From Pseudobutyrivibrio ruminis CF1b (lineage in GTDB: Bacteria; Bacillota; Clostridia; Lachnospirales; Lachnospiraceae), in the NCBI RefSeq assembly GCF_000424005.1, contig NZ_AUJB01000008.1, forward strand, positions 558,001 to 622,000: a stretch of 64,000 nt of DNA, read 5' to 3'. The notes under the pieces are model-generated. The model did no database searches. It was not told the origin of the DNA and saw only the letters and a program-made list of their open reading frames with translations. The position numbers and the translations under genes were made by a program. Below, one piece after another: positions 31,497 through 41,320 of this stretch (position 1 is the stretch's first letter; each line of letters starts with the position of its first letter).

Positions 31497-33902
31497 ATGC
31501 AAAAGTGGGCTAGATTATTATATCAACCAGCATTGCCTTTGAATGGAGATAGAATGGTGACCGGAAGCAGGGAGCACATTGATATCTCAAGGCGTGCAGC
31601 TGAAGAGGGAATGGTTTTATTAAAAAATGATGGGGTACTTCCTTTGAATAAACAGCAGCCTTTAGCAATATTTGGCAAGGGTATTGTGGACTATGTTAAA
31701 GGTGGCGGCGGTTCCGGTGATGTATTCTGCAAGTACGTGCATTCTCTCTATGATGGCCTTAAGGCTAAGGGCGTGGATGTGTATGAGCCACTTATAAATT
31801 TTTACAGGGATGATTTAAAGGCGCAGTATGCAAAGGGCAGATGCCCAGGTATGACTTCCGAGCCAGAAATTACAGAGCAGCTTCTTAAGGGCGCAAAGGC
31901 ATTTTCTGATACAGCACTTATAGTGATCAACCGATTCTCAGGTGAAGGATGGGATAGAAGCAGTATTGAATGTAATAACGAGTTCAATCCATGGGAATCA
32001 GAGACTTCTATGCCAAAAATCTCAGCGGAAGTTTTTCCAGAGGGAGATTTTTATCTTACAGTTGCTGAAAAGAAAATGATTGAAACAGTTAAGGCCAACT
32101 TTAAAAAGGTAATCGCTGTGCTCAATATTGGTGGAATCATCGACTGCAGATGGCTTAAAGAAGAAGGAATCAATGGCGCACTTTACATGGGACAGGGCGG
32201 CATGGAAGGTGGAGATGCTGCAGCAAATGTTCTTCTTGGTTTGGTAAATCCATCGGGAAGACTGGTGGATACTTTTGCTGGTCAGTTGGAGGATTATCCA
32301 TCCACAGCCAGATTCCATGAGTCCTTTGATTATGTGGATTACAACGAGGATATTTATGTTGGATATAGATATTTTGTGACCATACCAAAGGTTGCAGAAA
32401 AAATTGTGTATCCTTTCGGATATGGATTGAGCTATACCAGCTTTGACAGCAATATTTTATCCATGGCACAAAATGAGGATGAGTTCTATTTCACCGTTAA
32501 GGTGACAAATACAGGAAAAATGGCTGGAAAGAATGTTGTTCAGCTCTATTACAGTGCACCACAGGGCAAGCTTTTAAAACCAGCCGTTGAGCTGGGGGCA
32601 TTCGCAAAGACGAAGTTACTTTCTCCAGGAGAGAGTCAGGAATTGGTTCTTAGTATTTCAAAATATACTCTTTCTTCTTTCGACGATTTAGGGAAGGTAA
32701 AGGAAGCAGCATATGTTTTGGAGAAAGGTAAATACAGCTTTACCCTTGGCGCAGATTCTTTAAACATGACAGGAGAGGTCTTTACCTGGGACAATTCAGC
32801 TGACGAGATAATAAAGCAGCTTAGTCACAAGCTTTCTCCAGTAGAGCTGAAGGAGAGAATGCTTTCTGATGGAAGCTATGAGGCGTTACCACAGGGACAG
32901 CACAAAGATATCAATGAATCTGTCATCGGTAAGATGGAGCCAGGAACGGAAGAGGCATTGACTCCAGCTGTAAGAGCCAGAGATAGATATTATTTAACCC
33001 ATCCATATAAGGAGGGGACACATCCATTTTCAGAGGTTGCTGAAGGTAAGATTACTCTTGAAGAATTTGTAAATCAGCTTTCAACAGATGATTTGATGCA
33101 TCTGGTAGGTGGTCAGCCTAACACTGGTGTAGGAAATGTATTTGGTTTTGGAAATCTTCCAGAGTATGGGGTACCAACTGCAGGCACAGCAGATGGCCCT
33201 GCCGGTATCAGAATTGCTCCAGAGACAGGGGTGCTTACAACAGCACTTCCTTGTGCCACACTGTTGGCATCCACCTGGAACAGGGAAATCCTGGAAGAAG
33301 TAGGAGATTTGGGCGGCAAAGAGCTCAAAGAAAATAACCTTTGTATATGGCTTACTCCTGCAATTAACATTCATAGAAATCCTATGTGCGGACGTAACTT
33401 TGAATATTATTCAGAAGACCCATTGCTTGCAGGTACTCTTGCAGCATGTCTTGTACGAGGAACACAGAAGAATCACGTGGGCGTTTCTGTAAAGCATTTC
33501 GCATGCAACAATAAAGAAACTAACAGAAAACACTGTGATTCAAGAGTATCAGAAAGAGCACTTAGAGAGATATATTTAAAGGCCTTTGAAATCGTTGTTA
33601 AGGAGTCTCAGCCTTATACAATCATGAGCTCTTACAATGTAATTAATGGCGAGAGAGCATCAGAAAGCAGAGACCTTTTAACAGGAATCCTCAGAGAAGA
33701 ATGGGGATTTGAGGGAATGGTTACTTCTGACTGGTGGACAAGAGGCGAGCATTACAAGGAACTTAATGCAGGCAATGATTTGAAGATGGGCAACGGATTT
33801 CCAGAGCGTTTAAAAGCTGCAGATGAAAAGGGAGCCCTTGATCATGAACAGCTAAAAAAGAGTGCAATAGTCATTTTAAAAACTATTCTTAAGTTTGATT
33901 AG
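31497..33902 (+). CDS. Glycoside hydrolase family 3 beta-glucosidase with swapped domain order
   Basis: 801 aa, no signal peptide, so cytosolic. The usual GH3 C-terminal sandwich comes first (residues about 35-260; SRRAAEEGMVLLKNDGVLPLNK, MGQGGMEGGDAAANVLLG), followed by a fibronectin-like part (about 330-430). The TIM barrel comes last (about 540-800) with KHFACNNKETNR and the nucleophile D745 in GMVTSDWWTRG. Such order is known in some Butyrivibrio/Clostridium GH3 enzymes. It probably removes glucose from beta-gluco-oligosaccharides imported by the locus. GAGGAGG lies 7 nt upstream of the ATG. Confidence 0.92.
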   Translation: MQKWARLLYQPALPLNGDRMVTGSREHIDISRRAAEEGMVLLKNDGVLPLNKQQPLAIFGKGIVDYVKGGGGSGDVFCKYVHSLYDGLKAKGVDVYEPLINFYRDDLKAQYAKGRCPGMTSEPEITEQLLKGAKAFSDTALIVINRFSGEGWDRSSIECNNEFNPWESETSMPKISAEVFPEGDFYLTVAEKKMIETVKANFKKVIAVLNIGGIIDCRWLKEEGINGALYMGQGGMEGGDAAANVLLGLVNPSGRLVDTFAGQLEDYPSTARFHESFDYVDYNEDIYVGYRYFVTIPKVAEKIVYPFGYGLSYTSFDSNILSMAQNEDEFYFTVKVTNTGKMAGKNVVQLYYSAPQGKLLKPAVELGAFAKTKLLSPGESQELVLSISKYTLSSFDDLGKVKEAAYVLEKGKYSFTLGADSLNMTGEVFTWDNSADEIIKQLSHKLSPVELKERMLSDGSYEALPQGQHKDINESVIGKMEPGTEEALTPAVRARDRYYLTHPYKEGTHPFSEVAEGKITLEEFVNQLSTDDLMHLVGGQPNTGVGNVFGFGNLPEYGVPTAGTADGPAGIRIAPETGVLTTALPCATLLASTWNREILEEVGDLGGKELKENNLCIWLTPAINIHRNPMCGRNFEYYSEDPLLAGTLAACLVRGTQKNHVGVSVKHFACNNKETNRKHCDSRVSERALREIYLKAFEIVVKESQPYTIMSSYNVINGERASESRDLLTGILREEWGFEGMVTSDWWTRGEHYKELNAGNDLKMGNGFPERLKAADEKGALDHEQLKKSAIVILKTILKFD

Positions 33903-33923
33903 AATAACGTATATACGAATTAT

Positions 33924-33961
33924 AAAAAAGGACACCTGTCTAAAAAAGGTGTCCTTTTTTT
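33924..33961 (+). terminator. Intrinsic terminator after the GH3 gene
   Basis: AAAAAGGACACCT / AGGTGTCCTTTTTTT. The phosphorylase genes 50 nt further on must therefore have partial read-through or their own promoter. Confidence 0.88.
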
Positions 33962-34011
33962 AGTGTCTCCCCTTCCATAAGATTAGAGAAGATTAATGAA
34001 GGGAGGACACT

Positions 34012-36660
34012 ATGACAGGAATAGAGTTTATTGATGAAAAAGGTAGTTTTAGACTAAATAATCCCACACATACCAGTGGTTTATATCTGCCTTTGGCAAG
34101 TCTCAAAGGACTTAAAAGTGCAGTGACACCTGATTTTAATGGTGATGCTAAAACTGATCAGAATCATTTTTTGATTGGACCAAAGAGCATTATGAACTTA
34201 AGCACAGATAGAGATACCAGGAATTTCTTTTTGATTTTTAACGAGGAATTATGGTCGGTTACTGGCGTTTCTGCAATGCAGGAAGCAGATAAATATACAG
34301 AAAAAGAGGATTCTTGCAGCCTTAGGGCAGGCAGAATGTGGCAATCCCTTGAGCGTAAAAATGAAAAAAGAAACATTACAGCGGTGACCACCATCTTTTC
34401 TCTTCTAAATCAGAATGCAGAAATAATGCAAATTACAGTTACAAATACCGGTGATGAACCGGTGAGTTTTAAACCTGTAGGGGCAATTCCAATATATGGG
34501 AGAAGTGCTGATAATCTCAGAGACCACAGACATGTCACATCCCTTCTGAACAGGGCGGTAATCTGCGAAGACGGGGTGGTAATGAAGCCAACCTTATCCT
34601 TTGATGAGAGGGGACATCAGGTAAACAATGTGACCTACTACGTTTTTGGCTGTGAGGAAAACAATCTTCTTCCAGAGGAATTTATTGCAGATGCAGATAG
34701 GTATTTGGGTGAAGGAGGAACCTATCTTAGACCAAGAAGTCTATTGGATGGAAGAGGAAAATCAGATGTCTGGAAAAAGCCAGGGACTAAAGTGGATGGA
34801 AAAGAAACTGTAGGAGTATTGGGATTCTCCAAAAAGATATTGATGCCACAGGAATCTGTTACATATCAGATGGCTATTGGACTGGTGGAGGATGAGAATC
34901 TTTCTGAAATGGATGTAGTCAGAACATTGGTAAGAAATCATGAGAAGGTAAATAAGGTATTTCAGGAAACAAAAGATTACTGGGATAACAGAACTTCCAT
35001 CAGCTTTAAGACCGGCAATAAGGCCTTTGATAATTACATGAACTGGGTAAGTTTTCAGCCGGAACTTAGAAGAATCTTTGGCTGTTCATTCCTGCCTCAT
35101 CACGATTATGGAAGAGGCGGACGAGGCTGGAGAGATTTATGGCAGGATTGCCTGGCACTGCTTCTGATGAATGCAGAAGTTGTGAGAACTATGATTTTGG
35201 ATAATTTTAAGGGTGTTCGGTTAGACGGTACCAATGCCACCATCATCGGCAGTAAACCAGGTGAGTTTAAGGCTGATAGAAACGGGATTTCAAGGGTATG
35301 GATGGACCATGGTTTTTGGCCATTTTTAACTGTGAAGCTCTACATGGACCAGACTGGAGACTTGGAAATATTAAATCAGGAGATTTCCTATTTTCAGGAC
35401 GAAGAAAAATCAGAATATGCAGGAAGTGTATTTGAGCATATCCTGCTTCAGAATCTTGCTGCTTTCTATGATGTTGGAGAGCATAACCAGATTAGATTAA
35501 GGAATGCTGATTGGAATGATGCTTTGGATATGGCACCTGATAAAGGAGAAAGTGTTGCCTTTACCTGTGGTTATGCAGGAAATCTTAAGGATATTGCTAC
35601 GTATTTACGAATCCTAAAGGCTAAAAGTGGAATTACACAGATGGCAATAGCAAAGGAAATGTTGATCTTATTGCAGGAAGATTCCTATGAAGTTTTCAAC
35701 AGTCCTGCAGAAAGAAACAGTCTACTGAATAAATACAGAAAGACTGTATCTTATGGAATCTCTGGCGCAAAAGAACAGGTGGATATTGAAAGAATAGCCC
35801 TTCTTTTAGAGCATAAATCAGATTTTCTCATGAAACACATTCGAAGTCAGGAATGGGTGGGGGATGACCAGGGAAATGGCTGGTACAACGGCTACTATGA
35901 CAACTTAGGCAGACAGGTGGAAGGATGTTTCGGCCAGGATGTAAGGATGATGCTTACAGGACAGGTATTTTCCATTATGAGCGGTACTGCAAAAAATGAT
36001 GCAGTGGCGCAGATTGTTAAATCAGCGGACAGATATCTTTTCAAAGAAGAGATTGGTGGATACGTTTTAAATACAGATTTTAAGGAGTTGCGCACAGATT
36101 TAGGGCGCATGTTTGGATTTTCTTATGGTGATAAAGAAAATGGTGCAGTTTTCTCACATATGGCAGTTATGTTTGGAAATGCATTGTATCAACGTGGATT
36201 TGTAAATGAGGGGTACAAAGCATTAAACACTTTATTCAAAGCTGCATCCAATTTCGAGAAAAGCCGAATCCTTCCTGGAATACCAGAATATTTCAATGGT
36301 GAGGGAAGAGGGATGTACAACTATTTAACTGGCGCTGCAAGCTGGTATCTTTTGACTATGGTTACAGAAGTATTTGGCGTTAGGGGGAGTGCGGGCGATT
36401 TACATATAGAACCGAAGCTTGTAAGCAGCCAGTTTGATAGTAATGGAGTGGCAGAAATAAGTCTTCCATTTAGAGACCATAATTTTGTTGTGAGATTTGT
36501 AAATAAGAAAAATAAGAATTACGGGGAATATTCCTTAGGTCAGGTTCTTATTGATGGAACCTGTAAAGTAGAGCCACAACGTAAATCCGTTACAATTCCA
36601 GAAAATTGGATTTTGAATTGGAATGAGAAAAGCCATGTTATAGAGATTGAACTTAAGTAA
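34012..36660 (+). CDS. GH94-like glycoside phosphorylase, 882 aa
   Basis: N-terminal beta-sandwich (about 1-280), helical (alpha/alpha)6 catalytic part and C-terminal sandwich, the GH94 layout. Key motifs: GWRDLWQDCLALLL (about 370) and RNADWNDALD with catalytic Asp near D500/D503. Near the end, FNGEGRGMYNYLTGAASWYLL fits the phosphate/glucose-binding loop. It cleaves a beta-glucoside with phosphate to give glucose 1-phosphate. No signal peptide. The exact sugar linkage cannot be told. The next gene, another phosphorylase-like protein, begins 11 nt later. Confidence 0.85.
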   Translation: MTGIEFIDEKGSFRLNNPTHTSGLYLPLASLKGLKSAVTPDFNGDAKTDQNHFLIGPKSIMNLSTDRDTRNFFLIFNEELWSVTGVSAMQEADKYTEKEDSCSLRAGRMWQSLERKNEKRNITAVTTIFSLLNQNAEIMQITVTNTGDEPVSFKPVGAIPIYGRSADNLRDHRHVTSLLNRAVICEDGVVMKPTLSFDERGHQVNNVTYYVFGCEENNLLPEEFIADADRYLGEGGTYLRPRSLLDGRGKSDVWKKPGTKVDGKETVGVLGFSKKILMPQESVTYQMAIGLVEDENLSEMDVVRTLVRNHEKVNKVFQETKDYWDNRTSISFKTGNKAFDNYMNWVSFQPELRRIFGCSFLPHHDYGRGGRGWRDLWQDCLALLLMNAEVVRTMILDNFKGVRLDGTNATIIGSKPGEFKADRNGISRVWMDHGFWPFLTVKLYMDQTGDLEILNQEISYFQDEEKSEYAGSVFEHILLQNLAAFYDVGEHNQIRLRNADWNDALDMAPDKGESVAFTCGYAGNLKDIATYLRILKAKSGITQMAIAKEMLILLQEDSYEVFNSPAERNSLLNKYRKTVSYGISGAKEQVDIERIALLLEHKSDFLMKHIRSQEWVGDDQGNGWYNGYYDNLGRQVEGCFGQDVRMMLTGQVFSIMSGTAKNDAVAQIVKSADRYLFKEEIGGYVLNTDFKELRTDLGRMFGFSYGDKENGAVFSHMAVMFGNALYQRGFVNEGYKALNTLFKAASNFEKSRILPGIPEYFNGEGRGMYNYLTGAASWYLLTMVTEVFGVRGSAGDLHIEPKLVSSQFDSNGVAEISLPFRDHNFVVRFVNKKNKNYGEYSLGQVLIDGTCKVEPQRKSVTIPENWILNWNEKSHVIEIELK

Positions 36661-36671
36661 GGAGAATGGTT

Positions 36672-39600
36672 ATGGATATGAATACCAACGTGAAAGATGA
36701 GATAAAGGATTATGGAAGAAAAAGTGCTTTTGCCAGCTTTCTTCCAGGAATTGCTGGAGTGAAGGGAACTCCAATCTGGTGTTATTACGTGAACCGAGGT
36801 CAGGCTGTAGTGAGTTTTGGTGTAAGGGATAAGGATAATGGAATAATGGAGTTTTATCCTGCTCATACCGCCTATCAAACTGTAAACAAAACAGGTTTTA
36901 GAACTTTTATTAAGACTGAAAAAGATTTTTATGAACCATTTGCCAAGGCAAGTGAGGAAAACAATATGACCATCTATATGAATGGTCTCACAATCGAAGA
37001 TAGAAATAAAGATCTTGGACTTAAGGTGAAGGTCAGCTATACCACACTTCCAGGTGAGCCTATAGGAGCTCTTATGCGCGTGGTGGAAATCACAAATGAA
37101 GGAAATGAGGCTCAGAATCTTCAGGTATTAGATGGTATGCCAGCGTTAGTTCCATTTGGTGTTGGACAGGAGAGTCTGAAAATGATGGCACAGACTACCA
37201 AGGCCTGGATGCAGGTGGAGGATGTAGATACAAAGTGTCCTTATTACCGAGTGCGTGTGAGCATGGAAGATTCCGCGGAGGTACAAAAGATTGATGGAGG
37301 AAATTTTGCATTTGCATGCTTTGAGGATGGCGAAAAGCTTTCTGTGATAGTGGACCCTAATGTGGTTTTCTCCTACGATTTGTCACTGGACAGCCCAGAG
37401 GGCTTTAAGGCAGCCTCACTTAATGATTTATTTGGACAGCATCAGAATACATCTAATGAATTACCTTGTGCTTTCTTTGGCGCGTCAAAAACACTTCAGT
37501 CAAATGAGAGTCTCACTATTTATGAAATGATAGGTCAGGTTCGAAACAAGAATGTTTTAAACGGATTCTTAGGCAACAAGATTAATGGAAATTATTTTGA
37601 AATTAAGTTTCAGGAAGCACTGGCACTTACTGAGAAATTAACAGAGGTTGTAGGCACAAAAACTGTCAATAAGAGTTTCGATGATTACTGCCGTTATACC
37701 TACATGGACAATGTACTTAGAGGAGGTCTTCCTATCAGCCTTACCGATAATCATACTTTCTATGTCTATTCCAGAAAGCACGGTGATTTAGAGCGTGATT
37801 ACAACTATTTTTCCATGACACCTGAATTCTATTCTCAGGGAAATGGAAATTTTAGAGATGTTAATCAAAACAGAAGATGCGACACATTTTTCAGCCCACA
37901 GGTGGAAGCTGCCAATATAAAAATGTTTTATTCTCTTTTGCAGCTTGATGGCTACAATCCTCTTAAAATTGAGCAGATGCGTTATCAGGTGGCAGAGGAT
38001 TCTTTGGGAGATATCAAAATAAATCAACCATTTACACCTGGTGAGCTGGTGGCGGCTATCACTGACGTGAAAGGCGTGATGGATAATGAGGGATGGAAGC
38101 TTTTTGAGGAGATTATGAAAGCTGCCGAAGAAACTGTTAATGCAGATTTCGGCGAGGGATATTGGAGTGATCACTGGACCTATAATCTGGATTTGGTAGA
38201 GGATTATCTTGAGATATATCCAGATCAGAAAAAACAGCTGCTTTTTGATACAAGGGTTAAAGCTTTTGATGCGGCAGTTAAAGTGAAGCCTAGATATCTA
38301 AGATACGTAAATACGAAGAATGGAATTCGTCAGTATAACTATCTGGAAGAAAGAGCAGAGGCATTAAAGGAAGCTGGTTTCGCAGCTGACAAAGCAGGAA
38401 ATGAAGTGGAGATGTCTCTTATGGCAAAAATGATTCTTCTTTCTGCTGTTAAATTCGCAACCCTTGACCCAGAAGGACTTGGTGTAGAAATGGAGGGCGG
38501 TAAGCCAGGCTGGTATGATGCCTTAAATGGATTGCCAGGAATGTTTGGATCTTCCATGAATGAAACATATGAATTGGCAAGGATGGTTAAATTCGTAATT
38601 GCGAATTTAAAGGATAATGATAGAGACATCACATTCCCACAGGAGGTAGCAGAATTTATTCAGGAATTGTCTCAGATAGAAAGTGCTGGTGGCGATAGCT
38701 TCTTAAGGTGGAATAAGAGAAATAACCTGAAGGAAGAGTATAGAAATAAAGTGTATGAGAAACTTTCAGGAGCTAAAAAGGCTGTGTCAGCCGATATGCT
38801 TATTTCCTATTTGGAAAGTTTTGAGAAATGTCTTGATGAGGGTATAGAAAGAGCACTTGAACTGGGTGATGGAATTCCAATGGCATATTTTAGCTACCAG
38901 ATGGATGATTTTGACGAGACTGATAATGGAATTTTTCCAAAGCATTTTACTATTCAAAAAATCCCATATTTCCTTGAGGGACCTGTCCGTTACTTAAAGC
39001 TAAAAGATTCATTGGATAATAAGAAAAAGATTTACACCAAGATTAAGTCTAGTGACCTTTATGATAAAAAGCTATCCATGTACAAGGTTAATGCATCACT
39101 TCAGGATGCAAGCTTTGAGCTGGGAAGATGCAGAGCCTTCACTCCAGGCTGGCTGGAAAATGAATCTATATGGCTTCACATGGAGTACAAGTATTTGCTG
39201 GAACTTTTACGAAGTGGACTGTACCAGGAGTTTTTCAATGATTTCAAAGATGCGGCCATACCATTTTTGGCTAAAGAAACATACGGCAGAAGTACCTTGG
39301 AGAATTCTTCATTTATTGCCAGTTCGAAAAATCCAAACCAGGCTATTCATGGAAAAGGCTTTGTAGCAAGACTTAGTGGCTCAACTATTGAGTTTATTAG
39401 TATGTGGAAGCTGATGTTCTTTGGTTCGCATTTGTTTACTGCAAATGAGTCAGGAGAGTTATGTTTTTCTCCTACACCAGCCATTCCAGAATATCTTCTT
39501 TTTGAAACTACTGATAAAAAATACAGGGTTGAAACCACAATGCTTGGTCACACAAAAGTGGTGTATGAAGCAGATATAAAGCAGGACTTCATTCCTGGAA

Positions 39601-39743
39601 ATTATGAGATTACAGAAATAACAGTGGAGTATTCAGATGGAACTGTAGAGGAATTCAAAGACTCAATTATTTCTGGAGAGGCTGCAGTAAAAATCAGAGA
39701 CCGTCAGGCAAAAAATATAAATATAAAAATGACACCTAACTAA
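36672..39743 (+). CDS. Large GH94/GH161-like phosphorylase, about 1,023 aa
   Basis: ATG 36672 is preferred: GGAG lies 7 nt upstream, and only 1 nt from the earlier in-frame ATG. N-terminal part FLPGIAGVKGTPIWCYYVNRGQAVVSFGVRDKDNGIMEFYPAH, middle GYWSDHWTYNLDLVEDYL (about residue 496), and WYDALNG (about 614-620, catalytic Asp probably D616). Near the end, GRSTLENSSFIASSKNPN and GKGFVARLSGSTIEF. This form is much longer than cellobiose phosphorylase and resembles the large group containing oligoglucan phosphorylases. Its linkage could be beta-1,2 or beta-1,3, not decided here. It forms an operon with the 882-aa enzyme. Confidence 0.78.
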   Translation: MDMNTNVKDEIKDYGRKSAFASFLPGIAGVKGTPIWCYYVNRGQAVVSFGVRDKDNGIMEFYPAHTAYQTVNKTGFRTFIKTEKDFYEPFAKASEENNMTIYMNGLTIEDRNKDLGLKVKVSYTTLPGEPIGALMRVVEITNEGNEAQNLQVLDGMPALVPFGVGQESLKMMAQTTKAWMQVEDVDTKCPYYRVRVSMEDSAEVQKIDGGNFAFACFEDGEKLSVIVDPNVVFSYDLSLDSPEGFKAASLNDLFGQHQNTSNELPCAFFGASKTLQSNESLTIYEMIGQVRNKNVLNGFLGNKINGNYFEIKFQEALALTEKLTEVVGTKTVNKSFDDYCRYTYMDNVLRGGLPISLTDNHTFYVYSRKHGDLERDYNYFSMTPEFYSQGNGNFRDVNQNRRCDTFFSPQVEAANIKMFYSLLQLDGYNPLKIEQMRYQVAEDSLGDIKINQPFTPGELVAAITDVKGVMDNEGWKLFEEIMKAAEETVNADFGEGYWSDHWTYNLDLVEDYLEIYPDQKKQLLFDTRVKAFDAAVKVKPRYLRYVNTKNGIRQYNYLEERAEALKEAGFAADKAGNEVEMSLMAKMILLSAVKFATLDPEGLGVEMEGGKPGWYDALNGLPGMFGSSMNETYELARMVKFVIANLKDNDRDITFPQEVAEFIQELSQIESAGGDSFLRWNKRNNLKEEYRNKVYEKLSGAKKAVSADMLISYLESFEKCLDEGIERALELGDGIPMAYFSYQMDDFDETDNGIFPKHFTIQKIPYFLEGPVRYLKLKDSLDNKKKIYTKIKSSDLYDKKLSMYKVNASLQDASFELGRCRAFTPGWLENESIWLHMEYKYLLELLRSGLYQEFFNDFKDAAIPFLAKETYGRSTLENSSFIASSKNPNQAIHGKGFVARLSGSTIEFISMWKLMFFGSHLFTANESGELCFSPTPAIPEYLLFETTDKKYRVETTMLGHTKVVYEADIKQDFIPGNYEITEITVEYSDGTVEEFKDSIISGEAAVKIRDRQAKNINIKMTPN

Positions 39744-39797
39744 AAAAAGTATCATTTTTTCAGTTTTACCATAATCCTATAATTCAAACATAACAAA

Positions 39798-39816
39798 GGT
39801 TACACAAGCAGTAACC
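39798..39816 (+). promoter_or_regulatory. Candidate operator before the sugar-binding protein gene
   Basis: GGTTAC-N7-GTAACC lies 36 bp before the ATG of the binding protein gene. The YesN-type regulator coded at 46558 or a LacI-type protein could bind it; this is a guess. Confidence 0.4.
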
Positions 39817-39851
39817 AAGTAAATCCAAAAATTATTGGGAGGAAGAAAAAA

Positions 39852-41249
39852 ATGAAAGTAAAAAAACTTTTAGCTACGCTTCTTGTAGGTGCCATGACTC
39901 TTTCTATGGTTGCTTGCGGTAGTGATGGCAGCGACAGCAGTGCAGTCTTGGAAGGGGAAAACGTAAATGCGGAAACTGTTGGTTCAGGTGATGAGAAATT
40001 AGTTGTATGGACACTTGCAAAGGATTTACAGACTTTTGCAGAGAAGTACGCTGAGACTCATGACATCCAGATTGAGACAGTTGTAATCGAGCCAGCAGAT
40101 TATGCTACAAAGGTTCAGACAGCATTAAACGGTGGACAGACAACACCGGACATTATCGTTGGTGAGCCACAGATGCTTGAGGATTTCTATGATGCAGGTT
40201 ATTTCGAGGATTTAAATCAGGCTCCATACAACGCACAGGATTACAAGGGCCAGATTGTAGATTATGTATGGGAAGTTGGTCAGGATGCAGATGGTATCCA
40301 GAGAGCTATTTCATATCAGATTACACCAGCCGGCATGTATTATCGTAGAGATATTGCAGAGAAGGTATTTGGTACGGACGATCCAGTAGAAATCGGAAAG
40401 CTTTTTGCTGATTACAACACACTTCTTGATACAGCAAAGACACTTAAGAACGCTGGCTACAGAATCTTTGCATCAGATGCAGAGATGTCATATTTCTCTG
40501 GTGACTCAGCTTGGGTAGTTGATGGCAAGCTTAATGTTGCTCAGGCAAGAAAAGATTACATGGATGTAGTAATCGACCTTTACGAGAATGATTACACAGC
40601 TTATGCAAACCAGTGGTCAACACCTTGGTATCAGGCTATGGCTGGCGAGGTACCTATCCTTACAGCTGATATTCAGAACTATGCAGATGATTCTGTAAAC
40701 GTATGGGACGCTGAGGCATTTGAGGAAGCTACAAAGGATTTAGACAAGACTGAAGTATTTGCATTTGGTCTTCCAAGCTGGGGTGTTCTTACTCTTAGAG
40801 ACAATGTAGGCGAGACATCAGGTAAGTGGGGCGTATGTGCTGGACCAGCTTATGGTTTTGGCGGTGGTACATTTATCGGTATCTCAGCATATTCTGAGCA
40901 CAAGGATCTTGCATGGGATTTCTTAAAGTGGGTAACACTTGATGAAGAGACAGCTGAGTGGTGGATTGAGAAGTCTGAGGGTGACACAGTTTCACTTGTT
41001 TCAGTTCTTGAGAAGCACAAGGATGATGAGAATCCTGTATATGGAAATCAGAAGCTCTATGCCTTCTGGCAGGAGCAGGCAGCAGGAATTGATTATTCAA
41101 AGGTAACTCGTTACGACAAGATTATCGGTGATGCTTGGAGTGATGCAATTACAAACATTAAAACTGGTGCTAAGTCTAGAGAAGATGCAATCAACGAGTT
41201 CTACGATTTAGTAGAGTCAACATATCCAGAAATCGAAGTAGTAAGATAA
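39852..41249 (+). CDS. Sugar ABC transporter substrate-binding lipoprotein
   Basis: 465 aa. Lipoprotein signal KKLLATLLVGAMTLSMVAC with the lipid-carrying Cys at about residue 23. The mature part shows a CUT1-type binding fold (LVVWTLAKDLQTFAEKYAETHDIQIETVVI, later GVLTLRDNVGETSGKWGVC). It collects oligosaccharides outside and passes them to the two permeases coded next. A GC-rich hairpin after the stop may give extra copies of this mRNA part. The substrate is probably a beta-gluco-oligosaccharide, by gene neighbours. Confidence 0.92.
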   Translation: MKVKKLLATLLVGAMTLSMVACGSDGSDSSAVLEGENVNAETVGSGDEKLVVWTLAKDLQTFAEKYAETHDIQIETVVIEPADYATKVQTALNGGQTTPDIIVGEPQMLEDFYDAGYFEDLNQAPYNAQDYKGQIVDYVWEVGQDADGIQRAISYQITPAGMYYRRDIAEKVFGTDDPVEIGKLFADYNTLLDTAKTLKNAGYRIFASDAEMSYFSGDSAWVVDGKLNVAQARKDYMDVVIDLYENDYTAYANQWSTPWYQAMAGEVPILTADIQNYADDSVNVWDAEAFEEATKDLDKTEVFAFGLPSWGVLTLRDNVGETSGKWGVCAGPAYGFGGGTFIGISAYSEHKDLAWDFLKWVTLDEETAEWWIEKSEGDTVSLVSVLEKHKDDENPVYGNQKLYAFWQEQAAGIDYSKVTRYDKIIGDAWSDAITNIKTGAKSREDAINEFYDLVESTYPEIEVVR

Positions 41250-41266
41250 TAAATTCTAATTAATAC

Positions 41267-41287
41267 GGGGCTGGCTGAGGCCGGCCC
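41267..41287 (+). other. GC hairpin between binding-protein and permease genes
   Basis: GGGGCTGGC / GGCCGGCCC with a short loop, no T run. Such hairpins after binding-protein genes stabilise the upstream message and set a high binding-protein to permease ratio. Confidence 0.6.
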
Positions 41288-41320
41288 TGGTTATTGATAG
41301 CGAGATGAAGGGAGGAAATA

